From JBHPGW01 sp042569785 (GTDB taxonomy: Bacteria > Planctomycetota > Phycisphaerae > Sedimentisphaerales > Anaerobacaceae): a DNA stretch of 43,579 bases. Shown here in pieces: positions 33,694 to 41,707 of this stretch; the first letter of the stretch is position 1, and every line of letters begins with the position of its first letter. A program made the translations under genes and the position numbers. The notes beneath the pieces were generated by a model. That model had not been told where the DNA came from. It saw nothing but the letters and a program-made list of their open reading frames with translations, and ran no database searches. The stretch covers positions 1-43,579 of the forward strand of contig JBHPGW010000016.1 in assembly GCA_042569785.1 (NCBI GenBank), in the 5' to 3' direction.

Positions 33694-35913
33694 TTATTTT
33701 GTAAATCGCTTTGGGAAATCGCTTGTCAGGCCGATCTTTGTCATGTCGATCTGTTTAAAGCCCAGCTTTAAAGCGGGTGAGCCGGGCTTTAGTCTGAAAT
33801 CGCCATTGTCCATATCGACGAATAGAGGGTCGGCTGAAATGCTGTGGGTTTCGATGCCGTTTTTGCGTTCCTTTTCGATATGCCTTGTTCCCCAGTTCGG
33901 ATCTTCTGAGTTGAAATACAGATTATAGTCAGCGTCGTTGTCACTTAGCTTAGGATCATTTGGCCTGGGCTTTTCTCTCCATAAACTTACATGCTGATCC
34001 TTATTGCGGGAATAGATGATATTACGCTGAATAATCGCCTCGTTAATGGGCGGATTTTGTAATGAGATGAATCCAAGTGTCCATTTACCTGAATCAAGGT
34101 CGGCCATAATATTATTAATTACGTCGTTATCTCCCTTTATAGCGATACCGACCCCAAGTCCGCCGTTACGGTGGATGATGTTGCTCTGGATCAAGGTTCC
34201 ATGCTGGTCATCATCGCAGCGGAGCCCTTCACCCATAAATTCGATAAGGTTGTCGTGGACAAAGTTTTGGCGAACAATATTACCAGCTCCGGCACCTGAA
34301 ACGTATACACCATTGCCGTCTCCGAGTTTTTCCATGATGTGGTGTATGTCATTGCGTTCGATGATATTATTTCGGCTGTGCAAAAACTGCCGACGTATGT
34401 TCCAACTGTCGGGGTTAATTTTGCTAAGCTCTTCGTCCATATTTTTTCCGAGTACTTTATCGACTTCGTGCCATCGGATCGTCTTTGAACATTCCCCTTC
34501 GCCGGTGCGATCCCAGATTATTCTTCCGCTGGCAACGATGGCAGTGTATGGCAGGTTGTGCAGGAGGTTATTAGCAATGTGGTTTTCTCCGCTTTGCCAT
34601 GCGAAGATGCCGATACCGCGCCAGTAACGTTGGCCTATATGATGAATGTGATTGTTGTAAACCACGTTGCGTTTATTGACGTTTTTGGTGCCTGGTCCGT
34701 AACCAGCAAGGAGAATGCCTGTTTCTGCTATGTTGTCGATCTTATTGTTGGCGATGCGGTTGTTCTGGCAGTGCAGGTCGAGACGGATAGCTGAGCCTTC
34801 GCTGTTAGTGAATCTGCAGTTCTCGATGATGCAGCCTTCGGCTCCGCGGAAACGAACGAGAGCGGTAGGCCTATCGAACATTTCCCAGTCGTGCTGCAAG
34901 CCCCAGCCGATCTTGTCAGCTTGCCACTGATAACGATCGCCCTGAGTAAACGTTATGCCTTTAAAGACAATATTTTTTACCGGCTTATCGACAGGGCCAT
35001 CGTAGTCGATGTCACCTTCGACTCGGATCAGTTCTGTCAGTTTGGGCGCTACTATATTATCCGAGGGCTTGTCACCGGTTGGCCAAAGATATATTTTTCG
35101 TGTTTGCGTATTGACCACCCATTCGCCAGGCTCATCGAGTGCTTCGAGAACGTTTTCCACGAAGAGAGTGCCTGATTCAAAAGTACCGTAGGTATACCAT
35201 ATCTGCCCCAACTGATAAGTCACAGGTACCGCTGTCTTTGCAATGGCCTTCTTTTCATCTACCGACTCTAAAGTCAGGATACTAACGCTCCAGGCGACAG
35301 AAGGAGCGATAACAATTTCGACGTCACTTAGGTTAGCGTAGTTTTTTATTTTGCCCTTTGGGAACTTTAGCAAAGATGCAGGGCCATCGCGGGACTTGGA
35401 TTTCTCCGCAGGGAAGAAGCCTTCACTTCGTGCTCGCGGCAAAGATACCGAACCGTCATAAAGAGCGGAAAACCAATCTAAGCTTTCGGGGATATCGGCT
35501 ACCCAGATATTTTTCTGATCGGATTTTTTCCAGCCAGTGACTTTTACACCGGGCGTCAGGATAGGCTCTTCGGATGGATAGTTTTTGTAGATGACTTTGT
35601 GGCCTGCTTTGGCGCCGTCTTTTAGGCCGAACATAACTGTTTCACCGATAAAATGCTCACCGCCTCGCAGCATTACGATGATGTCTCTGTTGGCACCAGT
35701 TAATTTACCGCGAACCGCGTCACGAGCCCTGGCCAGAGTTTTGAAAGGCCCATCGGTAAGGGCCTTGTTTGGAGCGGGTAATGTCCCTGACCATGAATCG
35801 TTGCCGGTCGGCGAAACATAAAAGTCGGCCCTGCTGCTTTGTTGAGAATTACAGCCGAGGAAACCAAACGAAACAATTGTTAATACTACAATGACAAAGA
35901 TCGTACGATACAT
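33694..35913 (-). CDS. right-handed parallel beta-helix lipoprotein
   Basis: The 739-residue protein has a signal peptide ending in lipobox FGFLGC (Cys21). Next comes FYVSPTGNDSWSGTLPAPN, a sequence typical of secreted carbohydrate-active beta-helix proteins. Many short beta-helix rungs follow, with asparagine-ladder patterns such as NNRIANNKIDNIAETGILL and NNIIERNDIHHIM. Related proteins include polysaccharide lyases and epimerases, but the catalytic residues are not identifiable by eye. It probably faces the periplasm or cell surface and binds or cleaves a polysaccharide. GAGAG precedes the ATG. Confidence 0.85.
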   Translation of the reverse strand: MYRTIFVIVVLTIVSFGFLGCNSQQSSRADFYVSPTGNDSWSGTLPAPNKALTDGPFKTLARARDAVRGKLTGANRDIIVMLRGGEHFIGETVMFGLKDGAKAGHKVIYKNYPSEEPILTPGVKVTGWKKSDQKNIWVADIPESLDWFSALYDGSVSLPRARSEGFFPAEKSKSRDGPASLLKFPKGKIKNYANLSDVEIVIAPSVAWSVSILTLESVDEKKAIAKTAVPVTYQLGQIWYTYGTFESGTLFVENVLEALDEPGEWVVNTQTRKIYLWPTGDKPSDNIVAPKLTELIRVEGDIDYDGPVDKPVKNIVFKGITFTQGDRYQWQADKIGWGLQHDWEMFDRPTALVRFRGAEGCIIENCRFTNSEGSAIRLDLHCQNNRIANNKIDNIAETGILLAGYGPGTKNVNKRNVVYNNHIHHIGQRYWRGIGIFAWQSGENHIANNLLHNLPYTAIVASGRIIWDRTGEGECSKTIRWHEVDKVLGKNMDEELSKINPDSWNIRRQFLHSRNNIIERNDIHHIMEKLGDGNGVYVSGAGAGNIVRQNFVHDNLIEFMGEGLRCDDDQHGTLIQSNIIHRNGGLGVGIAIKGDNDVINNIMADLDSGKWTLGFISLQNPPINEAIIQRNIIYSRNKDQHVSLWREKPRPNDPKLSDNDADYNLYFNSEDPNWGTRHIEKERKNGIETHSISADPLFVDMDNGDFRLKPGSPALKLGFKQIDMTKIGLTSDFPKRFTK

Positions 35914-35940
35914 TTTTTCTCTCTTTATAAAAAACCGTGA

Positions 35941-36438
35941 TTAACTTTTCTGTACTTTTTTTAGCTTTCGCAGTACCAGCACCAAATATAACACAATCGC
36001 CGCGACCCAGCAAGCAATACATACACTTTTTACCTGTGACTGACTTAACAGTCGATATAGGGGTTTTGCATTACTCGGCCAAACTGTTTGGACGTCCCAG
36101 TGGTACATCGAGTCGATAGCGACGTGCAGCCATACTCCGAGCACGCCTGCGATGAGCATCTTCCAGAATCTGCACTTATAGGCAAGGCCAAGAAGTTTCA
36201 TCGCCTTTTCAAATAGATGCCGTAAAGGGTACATCGCTACTGCCAGAACGACTCCGAGAGGGACGCCGATCAAGAGCGTATGAAAATGCCAATGCTGATG
36301 GACAGGCCATTTATCCGCCGCCAGAACCTCAAGATCGACAGCGATATTAGCCAACAAAAACACCGGCAGATCGATATACTTTTTAAGAGCAAGGGCCAAA
36401 AACCCGCTCGGCCCAAAATGATATGGGGTATATGGCAT
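35941..36438 (-). CDS. YdjM/metal-dependent-hydrolase-like membrane protein
   Basis: The 165-residue protein begins with PYTPYHFGPSGFLALAL, typical of small inner-membrane proteins annotated as metal-dependent hydrolases. Conserved polar residues include the D-E pair in NIAVDLEVL and the His cluster HQHWHFHT; a later GVWLHVAIDSMYHWD also carries His and Asp. Four hydrophobic segments are predicted and the C-terminus is basic. The metal-binding pattern is suggestive, but activity in this family is not established. Confidence 0.65.
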   Translation of the reverse strand: MPYTPYHFGPSGFLALALKKYIDLPVFLLANIAVDLEVLAADKWPVHQHWHFHTLLIGVPLGVVLAVAMYPLRHLFEKAMKLLGLAYKCRFWKMLIAGVLGVWLHVAIDSMYHWDVQTVWPSNAKPLYRLLSQSQVKSVCIACWVAAIVLYLVLVLRKLKKVQKS

Positions 36439-36449
36439 ATTAAGTTGAA

Positions 36450-36497
36450 AATTTAAAACTTAAAAATCAAAATTGCGGAATCCCGATAAATCGGGAT
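36450..36497. repeat. dispersed repeat with ATCCCGAT-AA-ATCGGGAT palindrome, copy 2
   Basis: It matches 20505-20552 closely. The palindrome at 36480-36497 is identical, and the AT-rich lead differs at only a few bases. Confidence 0.7.
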
Positions 36498-36533
36498 AAC
36501 TGTTGAAACTGTCAAATATGGATACACACATAG

Positions 36534-37508
36534 TTAGCTGCCTAAGTAGGCTCCCTTTTGCAGGTAGTTCTGGACGTAGTCTTTGATTGTCTCTTCGAGC
36601 GGTGTTGTTTGTTTGTCGTAGCCTGCTTTGCGGATTTTGGTTATATTAGCCTGCGTAAAGTACTGGTACTGATCGCGGATCGATTCGGGCATTTCGAGGT
36701 ATTCGATTTTCGTTTTTTTCCCCATTGCCGCGAAAGTGGCTTTTACGAGGTCGTTCCAGTTGCGGGCCTTGCCTGTGCCGATATTGAATAGTCCGCCTAT
36801 CTCTGGGTTGTCATAGAAGAACAGCGTCATATCGACCGCGTCCTTGATGTAAATAAAATCCCTTAGGTACTCGCCGTCTTTATATTTCGGGTTGTGTGAC
36901 TTGAACAGCTTGACCTTGCCGCCGGCGTTTATTTGGCCGAAAGACTTGTGCACGAAGCTTCGCATATCGCCCTTATGATATTCGTTGGGGCCGAAGACAT
37001 TAAAATATTTCAAGCCGACGATCGATTTGAGCATATCGGTTCTGCGTGCCCATAGGTCGAACATCTGCTTTGAATAGCCATACATGTTCAAAGGGTCGAG
37101 CTTTTCGATCCTGGTTTCATCATCGTCAAAGCCCTGCGACCCATCGCCATAAGTAGCGGCACTGGAGGCATAGATAAAACGTATATCGTTTTCAATTGTC
37201 CATTGTGCCAGCAGCTTAGTATATTCATAATTATTTCTCACCAGATGTGAAGCGTCTGTCTCGGTAGTGGAACTGCACGCCCCCAGGTGAAAAACAGCTT
37301 CGAAATCAACGCCGATATCGTCTTCTATCACCATTTCAAGAAAATCATTTTTTTCCGCGTAATCGGCGTAGCTAAGCCTTCGCAGATTTTTCCACTTCTG
37401 GTCTGTGCCCAGTTTATCTACGATCAAAATATCATCGATCCCTCTTTCGTTTAATTCCGCCACTATAGCCGAACCGATAAAACCCGCACCGCCTGTAACT
37501 ACGATCAT
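36534..37508 (-). CDS. hldD: ADP-L-glycero-D-manno-heptose 6-epimerase
   Basis: HldD makes the L,D-heptose precursor of the lipopolysaccharide inner core. The 324-residue protein is an extended SDR with NAD(P)-binding TGGAGFIGS (5-13). The catalytic YxxxK is YGYSK (Tyr143, Lys147). Family-typical blocks are HLGACSSTTE, SSAATYGDG, FNVFGPNEYHKG and MRSFVHKSFGQI. The length is normal. It supports an LPS-like heptose pathway in this organism, although other heptose genes are outside the window. A perfect 8-bp inverted repeat lies upstream. Confidence 0.94.
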   Translation of the reverse strand: MIVVTGGAGFIGSAIVAELNERGIDDILIVDKLGTDQKWKNLRRLSYADYAEKNDFLEMVIEDDIGVDFEAVFHLGACSSTTETDASHLVRNNYEYTKLLAQWTIENDIRFIYASSAATYGDGSQGFDDDETRIEKLDPLNMYGYSKQMFDLWARRTDMLKSIVGLKYFNVFGPNEYHKGDMRSFVHKSFGQINAGGKVKLFKSHNPKYKDGEYLRDFIYIKDAVDMTLFFYDNPEIGGLFNIGTGKARNWNDLVKATFAAMGKKTKIEYLEMPESIRDQYQYFTQANITKIRKAGYDKQTTPLEETIKDYVQNYLQKGAYLGS

Positions 37509-37535
37509 TTTTGTCGTCCTTAAAATACAGTGTAA

Positions 37536-37572
37536 TTGACATAACCTTAATTTGTGACTTCAGCTATGTCAA
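37536..37572 (-). promoter_or_regulatory. hldD promoter region with inverted repeat
   Basis: TTGACATA (37536-37543) and TATGTCAA (37565-37572) are perfect inverted arms. On the minus strand the distal TTGACA could be a -35, with TAAGGT 17 bp later as a weak -10. Confidence 0.4.
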
Positions 37573-37582
37573 ACACTTAATT

Positions 37583-37618
37583 GAGCGCATAAAAAAAACC
37601 GCCCAAAACTGAGCGGCT
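37583..37618 (-). terminator. intrinsic terminator facing hldD
   Basis: On the minus strand CCGCTC-AGTTTT-GGGCGG is followed by eight T's. It lies about 80 bp upstream of hldD, so it ends a transcript arriving from beyond 37620 or acts as an attenuator for hldD. Confidence 0.65.
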
Positions 37619-37628
37619 AAAGAACCAG

Positions 37629-37957
37629 GTGAAAATTCCTCTAACACAAGGCTATATAGCTTGCGATTGCCAAGATCAGGATGCGTTTCTTATTGAATGT
37701 AAATGGAATCCACGTTTCATAGTAAAATCTCTTCATCATCATTACTCGCAAAAAGAATTAAAATACCACCCTACTCCGATGGTTGCATTATACCAGAAAA
37801 GGCTATCGAAGGTCAAGAAAAAGCTTTGCTGCTAAATTTAAATACTTGTAAATACAGGGCTTACGAGACCGGATACATCAAAGTTTTTGCTTGTTTATCA
37901 GGCTCTGGAGAGGTAAAATGGTCTAAGTGCTATTTGGGAATGTTTTGTAGGGATTAA
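37629..37957 (+). pseudogene. decayed HNH/AP2-domain-like gene
   Basis: The start KIPLTQGYIACDCQDQDAF, then LIECKWN, resembles the opening of HNH/AP2 homing-endonuclease-type proteins (IPLTQG, an acidic D-x-D segment, then a KW). The frame breaks down after about 30 codons. Further on, in another frame, GEVKWSKCYLGMF resembles the KW...YLG.F core of an AP2 domain. No intact ORF links them. The rest of the 37509-37972 gap contains the hldD promoter, the terminator and the ferritin gene leader. Confidence 0.4.
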
Positions 37958-37972
37958 ACCGAAGGGGTACCG

Positions 37973-38437
37973 ATGGCAGAAAAATATTGTGATACTGAAA
38001 TATTGGAACATGCGATTTCCCGCGAAGTCGACGCGTATTATTTTTACATGGCTATCGCCGAACACGTCGAAGATCCTGAGATGAGCAAAGTACTTAGAGA
38101 ATTTGCGGCCGAAGAGATCGACCACAAGAAAAAGCTTGAACTGGAATTGCTAAAGGTCGGCCATACGATTCCCGTCGACCCGGAATTGCCCAAGCCGACA
38201 AGGGATAATTATATCATATCAAACACCGATAAGCCTTTGGATATGGAGTACATTGACATTCTTCTGCTGGCTATCGAAAAAGAAAAAGCCTCCTTCAGGA
38301 CGTATATAGAACTGCTGGCGACCGTTCACGATCCGCAATCTCGCGAGGTGCTTCTGGAGATAGCCGAAGAAGAAGTTAAACATAAAATGCGTTTCGAAAT
38401 TGAGTATGGCCTATTGACAAAGAATCACGAACAATAG
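37973..38437 (+). CDS. ferritin-like (rubrerythrin-type) diiron protein 1
   Basis: The 154-residue four-helix protein has two E...ExxH half-sites. Helix 1 contains ISREVDAYYFYM and helix 2 EFAAEEIDHKKKLE. Helix 3 contains AIEKEKASFRTYIE and helix 4 EIAEEEVKHKMRFE. It lacks the rubredoxin domain of classical rubrerythrin. The likely role is peroxide reduction or iron handling in the cytoplasm of an anaerobe or microaerophile. GAAGGGG precedes the ATG. A second ferritin-like gene follows after 36 bp. Confidence 0.85.
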   Translation: MAEKYCDTEILEHAISREVDAYYFYMAIAEHVEDPEMSKVLREFAAEEIDHKKKLELELLKVGHTIPVDPELPKPTRDNYIISNTDKPLDMEYIDILLLAIEKEKASFRTYIELLATVHDPQSREVLLEIAEEEVKHKMRFEIEYGLLTKNHEQ

Positions 38438-38473
38438 CAGCAAAAGTGACGTAGCCTGAAAGGCTGTTTAAAT

Positions 38474-38977
38474 ATGAGCCAGAAATATAGTTCTTTTGAG
38501 GTTTTTCAAATTGCTGAACAGATCGAATCCAACGGCGAGAAATTTTATCGCCAAGCAGCCAAGATTTTTGAGAAAGACCAGGTTCACACTCTGTTTAGCA
38601 GATTAGCCGACTGGGAAACAGACCATCAGAAATTATTCGCTCGAATGAGAAAAGAGTTTACTGACCAGATCAACAGACTTGGCACCTTTGATCCTGATGA
38701 TTATATGTCGTCTAATCCAGGGGCAATGGCTGAACTAACGGCTTTCGCTATTAATCACGACCCGGCAAAATGGTTCAAGCCAAACGAAAAAATTACGCAC
38801 ATCCTCAGAAAAGCCATAAAAAATGAGAAAGATACCATTACGTTTTATGTGGGTCTGCGAGAATTCACAAAAGATATCGAAGCCAAACTCGCAATAGAAC
38901 GGCTCATCCTCGAAGAAAAACACCACGTACAAATACTAAAGGAGTCCCTGGAACAAAGGGTCGCCGCGGAGAAATAA
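38474..38977 (+). CDS. ferritin-like (rubrerythrin-type) diiron protein 2
   Basis: The 167-residue protein has helix 1 EQIESNGEKFYRQAAKIF with ADWETDHQKLF, and helix 3 KNEKDTITFYVGL with ERLILEEKHHVQILKE. These are the paired iron ligands of the rubrerythrin fold. It is clearly diverged from the preceding gene. The two probably form one operon for oxidative-stress or iron functions. There is a short AGCCT-GAA-AGGCT hairpin (38453-38465) in the gap between them. Confidence 0.82.
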   Translation: MSQKYSSFEVFQIAEQIESNGEKFYRQAAKIFEKDQVHTLFSRLADWETDHQKLFARMRKEFTDQINRLGTFDPDDYMSSNPGAMAELTAFAINHDPAKWFKPNEKITHILRKAIKNEKDTITFYVGLREFTKDIEAKLAIERLILEEKHHVQILKESLEQRVAAEK

Positions 38978-38985
38978 CAATTTAT

Positions 38986-39014
38986 TTGACGCCTAAACCC
39001 AAACAGTGTATAGT
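38986..39014 (+). promoter_or_regulatory. promoter of tatA-tatC
   Basis: TTGACG (38986-38991) and TATAGT (39009-39014) are separated by 17 bp. This separates the tat genes from the ferritin-like pair. Confidence 0.7.
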
Positions 39015-39052
39015 TTTTGGCGTAACTAATCATAGACCGTAAGGAGAACGAA

Positions 39053-39331
39053 ATGGTTGAATGTGTACAGAACGACCTAGTTTTAGCGTGGACTCTTGGC
39101 TGGCCAGAAATACTGCTGCTGCTTATACTGGCGTTGTTAATACTTGGCGGCAAGAAACTCCCTGAACTTGCACGCAGTCTCGGTAAAACCCTTACAGAAT
39201 TCAAGAAAGGTGCCCGAGAAGTGGAAGAAGCTAAAGATGAATTAACAAGTGAAATAAAAAAGGTCGGGGACGACATAAAAGATGACATCGCCAGTGCCAC
39301 AGACTTAAATGAGAACGAAAAAGAAAATTGA
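39053..39331 (+). CDS. tatA: Tat translocase pore subunit TatA/E
   Basis: The 92-residue protein has the short N-terminal membrane helix GWPEILLLLILALLILGGKK, the FG-like hinge (here GGKKLPELAR) and the amphipathic helix SLGKTLTEFKKGARE. A charged tail follows. TatA oligomers form the channel for folded twin-arginine proteins in the inner membrane. An eleven-residue extension precedes the helix. The start has AAGGAG. tatC follows 22 bp downstream; no tatB is seen, which is common outside proteobacteria. Confidence 0.92.
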   Translation: MVECVQNDLVLAWTLGWPEILLLLILALLILGGKKLPELARSLGKTLTEFKKGAREVEEAKDELTSEIKKVGDDIKDDIASATDLNENEKEN

Positions 39332-39353
39332 TCGACCCGGTAGAAAATCATAA

Positions 39354-40100
39354 ATGGACGATACCAACAATAAAGGCAATCTTCCAGACTCGAGTATGAG
39401 CCTAAGTGACCACCTTGAAGAATTACGTTGGCGTTTAATGTATGCGTTAATTGGGCTGGTAATTTGTACCGTGGCGTGTCTTTTCTTCGGCACCAAAATA
39501 ATAGCTATGGTGCAAATTCCATACAATCGCCTGATGCCTGACCATCCCCTTGTAGTGCTAGCACCCATTGACGCCTTTGTTGGTTATATGAAAGTCTCTT
39601 TGATCGCTGGCTTAGTTTTGTCATCACCCTGGGTGTTTTATCAGTTGTGGATGTTTGTTGCCACCGGAATGTACACCCGCGAAAAAAAATACATACACCT
39701 GGCCGTACCTTTTTCAGCAGTTCTTTTTGTGGCTGGAACCTTGTTCTTTCTTTTTGTCGTAGCTCAAATCTCGCTGGGATTCTTTTTAAAATTCGGAGAT
39801 CTCATCGGTGTCACTCCGGCATGGACATTCCCCAAATATATGTCTTTCATGACGATGTTGATGCTGGTCTTTGGTGTCGGTTTTCAGACACCGATAGCGA
39901 TTTTCTTTCTCAACAGGACAGGCCTGATCTCACTTGCCACACTCCAAAAATCTCGAAGATATATTTTTCTCGCAGCCTTTCTAATAGCTGCCATTGCCAC
40001 GCCGCCTGATGTAATTTCACAGATCACTCTTGCGGTGCCGCTTTATCTTCTGTTTGAACTGGGGATACTGTTATGTCGTTTTGCCAGACGCAAAAAATGA
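39354..40100 (+). CDS. tatC: Tat translocase subunit TatC
   Basis: TatC recognises twin-arginine signal peptides. The 248-residue protein has six membrane helices. The N-terminal cytoplasmic motif MSLSDHLEELRWRLMYALIG is diagnostic, and FLAAFLIAAIATPPDVISQ lies near the end. The periplasmic loop after helix 1 (MVQIPYNRLMPDHP) is typical. It lies in one operon with tatA and probably the downstream dus gene (18 bp). Confidence 0.95.
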   Translation: MDDTNNKGNLPDSSMSLSDHLEELRWRLMYALIGLVICTVACLFFGTKIIAMVQIPYNRLMPDHPLVVLAPIDAFVGYMKVSLIAGLVLSSPWVFYQLWMFVATGMYTREKKYIHLAVPFSAVLFVAGTLFFLFVVAQISLGFFLKFGDLIGVTPAWTFPKYMSFMTMLMLVFGVGFQTPIAIFFLNRTGLISLATLQKSRRYIFLAAFLIAAIATPPDVISQITLAVPLYLLFELGILLCRFARRKK

Positions 40101-40118
40101 GCTTAGTAACCTTGAACA

Positions 40119-41096
40119 ATGTTAAAACTCGGTGACATCGAATTAAACGTACCATTCTTTCAGGCTTCGTTGAGCGGCTATTCAGACTATGCTATGCGCA
40201 GGCTCGCCCTTGATTTCGGCGCACCGTTGACTTTTGCCGGCGTAATATTAGCCAAAAGCGCCGCCCATCCCAAGGTACTTGCTAAGCCTGCCTTTAGGCC
40301 ACACGATGACGAGCATCCGGTTGGAGCCCAGATCATGGGAGAGACCCCCCCTGTTATGGCAAAAGCGGCAAAGGCACTCGTCGGAGCCGGATACGATCTG
40401 ATAGACCTTAATTTTGCCTGTCCCGCTCCGAAGGTCCTGCGTCGCGGAAGAGGGGGACATCTGCTCAAAGAGCCGCAAAGAGTGATCGAGATTTTCAAAG
40501 CGGTCAGAGATGCTGTCGAATGTCCCGTACTGATGAAGCTGCGTCTTGGTTTTGATAATACGCCGGAATCTCGCAACAATATCCGGCAGATCGTCTCGGC
40601 AGTTTCCAGCACAGGCGTAGATGCTTTGGTAATTCACGGACGCAGTGTCAAACAATATTACAGAGGCTGCGCTGACTGGCGGGCTTTGGCAGAATTGAAA
40701 CGTGACTTCCCACAGACGACGATCATCGGCAGTGGTGACATATTCGAGGCTGAATCCGCAGTGAAACTTCTTAAGGACAGCGGTCTCGATGGGCTGCTGA
40801 TCGCACGCGGGGCCATTGGCAACCCGTGGATATATTGTCACCTTCGAGCTGTTTTAGAGGGGCAAGTAAAACCACCGCTGCCTGATGTCACCGAACAAGG
40901 CCGGGTAATGCTCAGACACTTTCAAGGGATATCCGAAATATACGCGGCCAGAAAAGCTGTAGGTTATTTCCGCAAATTCGCGGTAAATTACTGCAGTCTC
41001 CATCCAAGCCGCAAAAAAGCCCAGCAGACACTGCTTAGTGCCGAAACGCCCGAAGAACTGCTTTTAGCCATCAAACAATGGTACAATGTCAGTTGA
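40119..41096 (+). CDS. tRNA-dihydrouridine synthase family protein
   Basis: This 325-residue FMN-dependent TIM-barrel reductase makes dihydrouridine in tRNA. The catalytic cysteine lies in DLNFACPAPKVLRRGRGG. The FMN phosphate-binding end LLIARGAIGNPWIY is clear, as is the active-site VIHGRSVKQYY. The usual opening APMAGVTD is replaced by FFQASLSGYSDYAMR, an unusual variant. It cannot be assigned to DusA, B or C by eye; the C-terminal motif and length are closest to DusB. Confidence 0.88.
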   Translation: MLKLGDIELNVPFFQASLSGYSDYAMRRLALDFGAPLTFAGVILAKSAAHPKVLAKPAFRPHDDEHPVGAQIMGETPPVMAKAAKALVGAGYDLIDLNFACPAPKVLRRGRGGHLLKEPQRVIEIFKAVRDAVECPVLMKLRLGFDNTPESRNNIRQIVSAVSSTGVDALVIHGRSVKQYYRGCADWRALAELKRDFPQTTIIGSGDIFEAESAVKLLKDSGLDGLLIARGAIGNPWIYCHLRAVLEGQVKPPLPDVTEQGRVMLRHFQGISEIYAARKAVGYFRKFAVNYCSLHPSRKKAQQTLLSAETPEELLLAIKQWYNVS

Positions 41097-41138
41097 TAAC
41101 ACAAATATCTAAGCAAATATCCCTTTTGGGGCAAAAAG

Positions 41139-41174
41139 ACCGAAGAAGGTCATCGCAATTCGGCTTATTTTTTT
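41139..41174 (+). terminator. terminator after the tat-dus operon
   Basis: CCGAA (41140-41144) pairs with TTCGG (41159-41163), followed by a T-rich run to 41174. An alternative GACC-GAAGAA-GGTC hairpin overlaps it. Confidence 0.5.
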
Positions 41175-41329
41175 CAATAAACACACAAAAAACCGGATTC
41201 CCCAGGTTAACTGACTACCAAAAAATGCCGAATACACTGTAGTATGATTACTGAAGCATGATTTTAGTATAGTTTGTACAGGCAAATTATTGTTTTTCGT
41301 CTGCTGCGGTTATAGTAAGGAGCTAAGTT

Positions 41330-41707
41330 ATGGCACGCATTTTAGTTGTAGAAGATTCAGAGTTTACTCGCCGTATGATCGTGCAAATTATAAAGGCAAA
41401 AGGCCACGAGGTCTTAGAGGCAGGTAACGGTTTTGAAGGTATGCGGATGGTTCAAAAAGAGAAACCGGATTGTATCTTCTTAGACCTTTTGATGCCGGAA
41501 ATGGATGGCTTCGGAGTATTGGGTGCTCTTAAGGAAAAATCTTTGTCAATTCCTATTATAATTCTTTCAGCTGACGTCCAAGAGACTTCACGCAATAAGT
41601 GTTTTGAATTTGGCGTTGTTGATTTTGTTAAAAAACCGCCAAAAGAAGATGAAATTCTCAAAGCAGTTCGAAAAGCACTCAACTCGACAGTGGGAACCAC
41701 AGTATGA
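41330..41707 (+). CDS. CheY-like response regulator
   Basis: The 125-residue protein is a single receiver domain. The acidic pair ED (8-9), acceptor Asp52 in CIFLDLLMPEMDG, the switch Ser in ILSAD and Lys in VKKPP are all present. It ends in an ATGA overlap with the CheC gene, so the two are translationally coupled. It probably diffuses to an output target or to the neighbouring CheC. AAGGAG precedes the ATG. Confidence 0.9.
   Translation: MARILVVEDSEFTRRMIVQIIKAKGHEVLEAGNGFEGMRMVQKEKPDCIFLDLLMPEMDGFGVLGALKEKSLSIPIIILSADVQETSRNKCFEFGVVDFVKKPPKEDEILKAVRKALNSTVGTTV

Noticed and set aside
37898..38125. Minus-strand ORF of 75 residues across the ferritin start
   Set aside because: It is antisense to a well-supported ferritin-like gene and has no homology that I recognise.
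41130..41175. Cyclic-di-GMP riboswitch-like GGTCATCGCAA segment
   Set aside because: The conserved core and second helix of GEMM aptamers are missing; a terminator explains it better.
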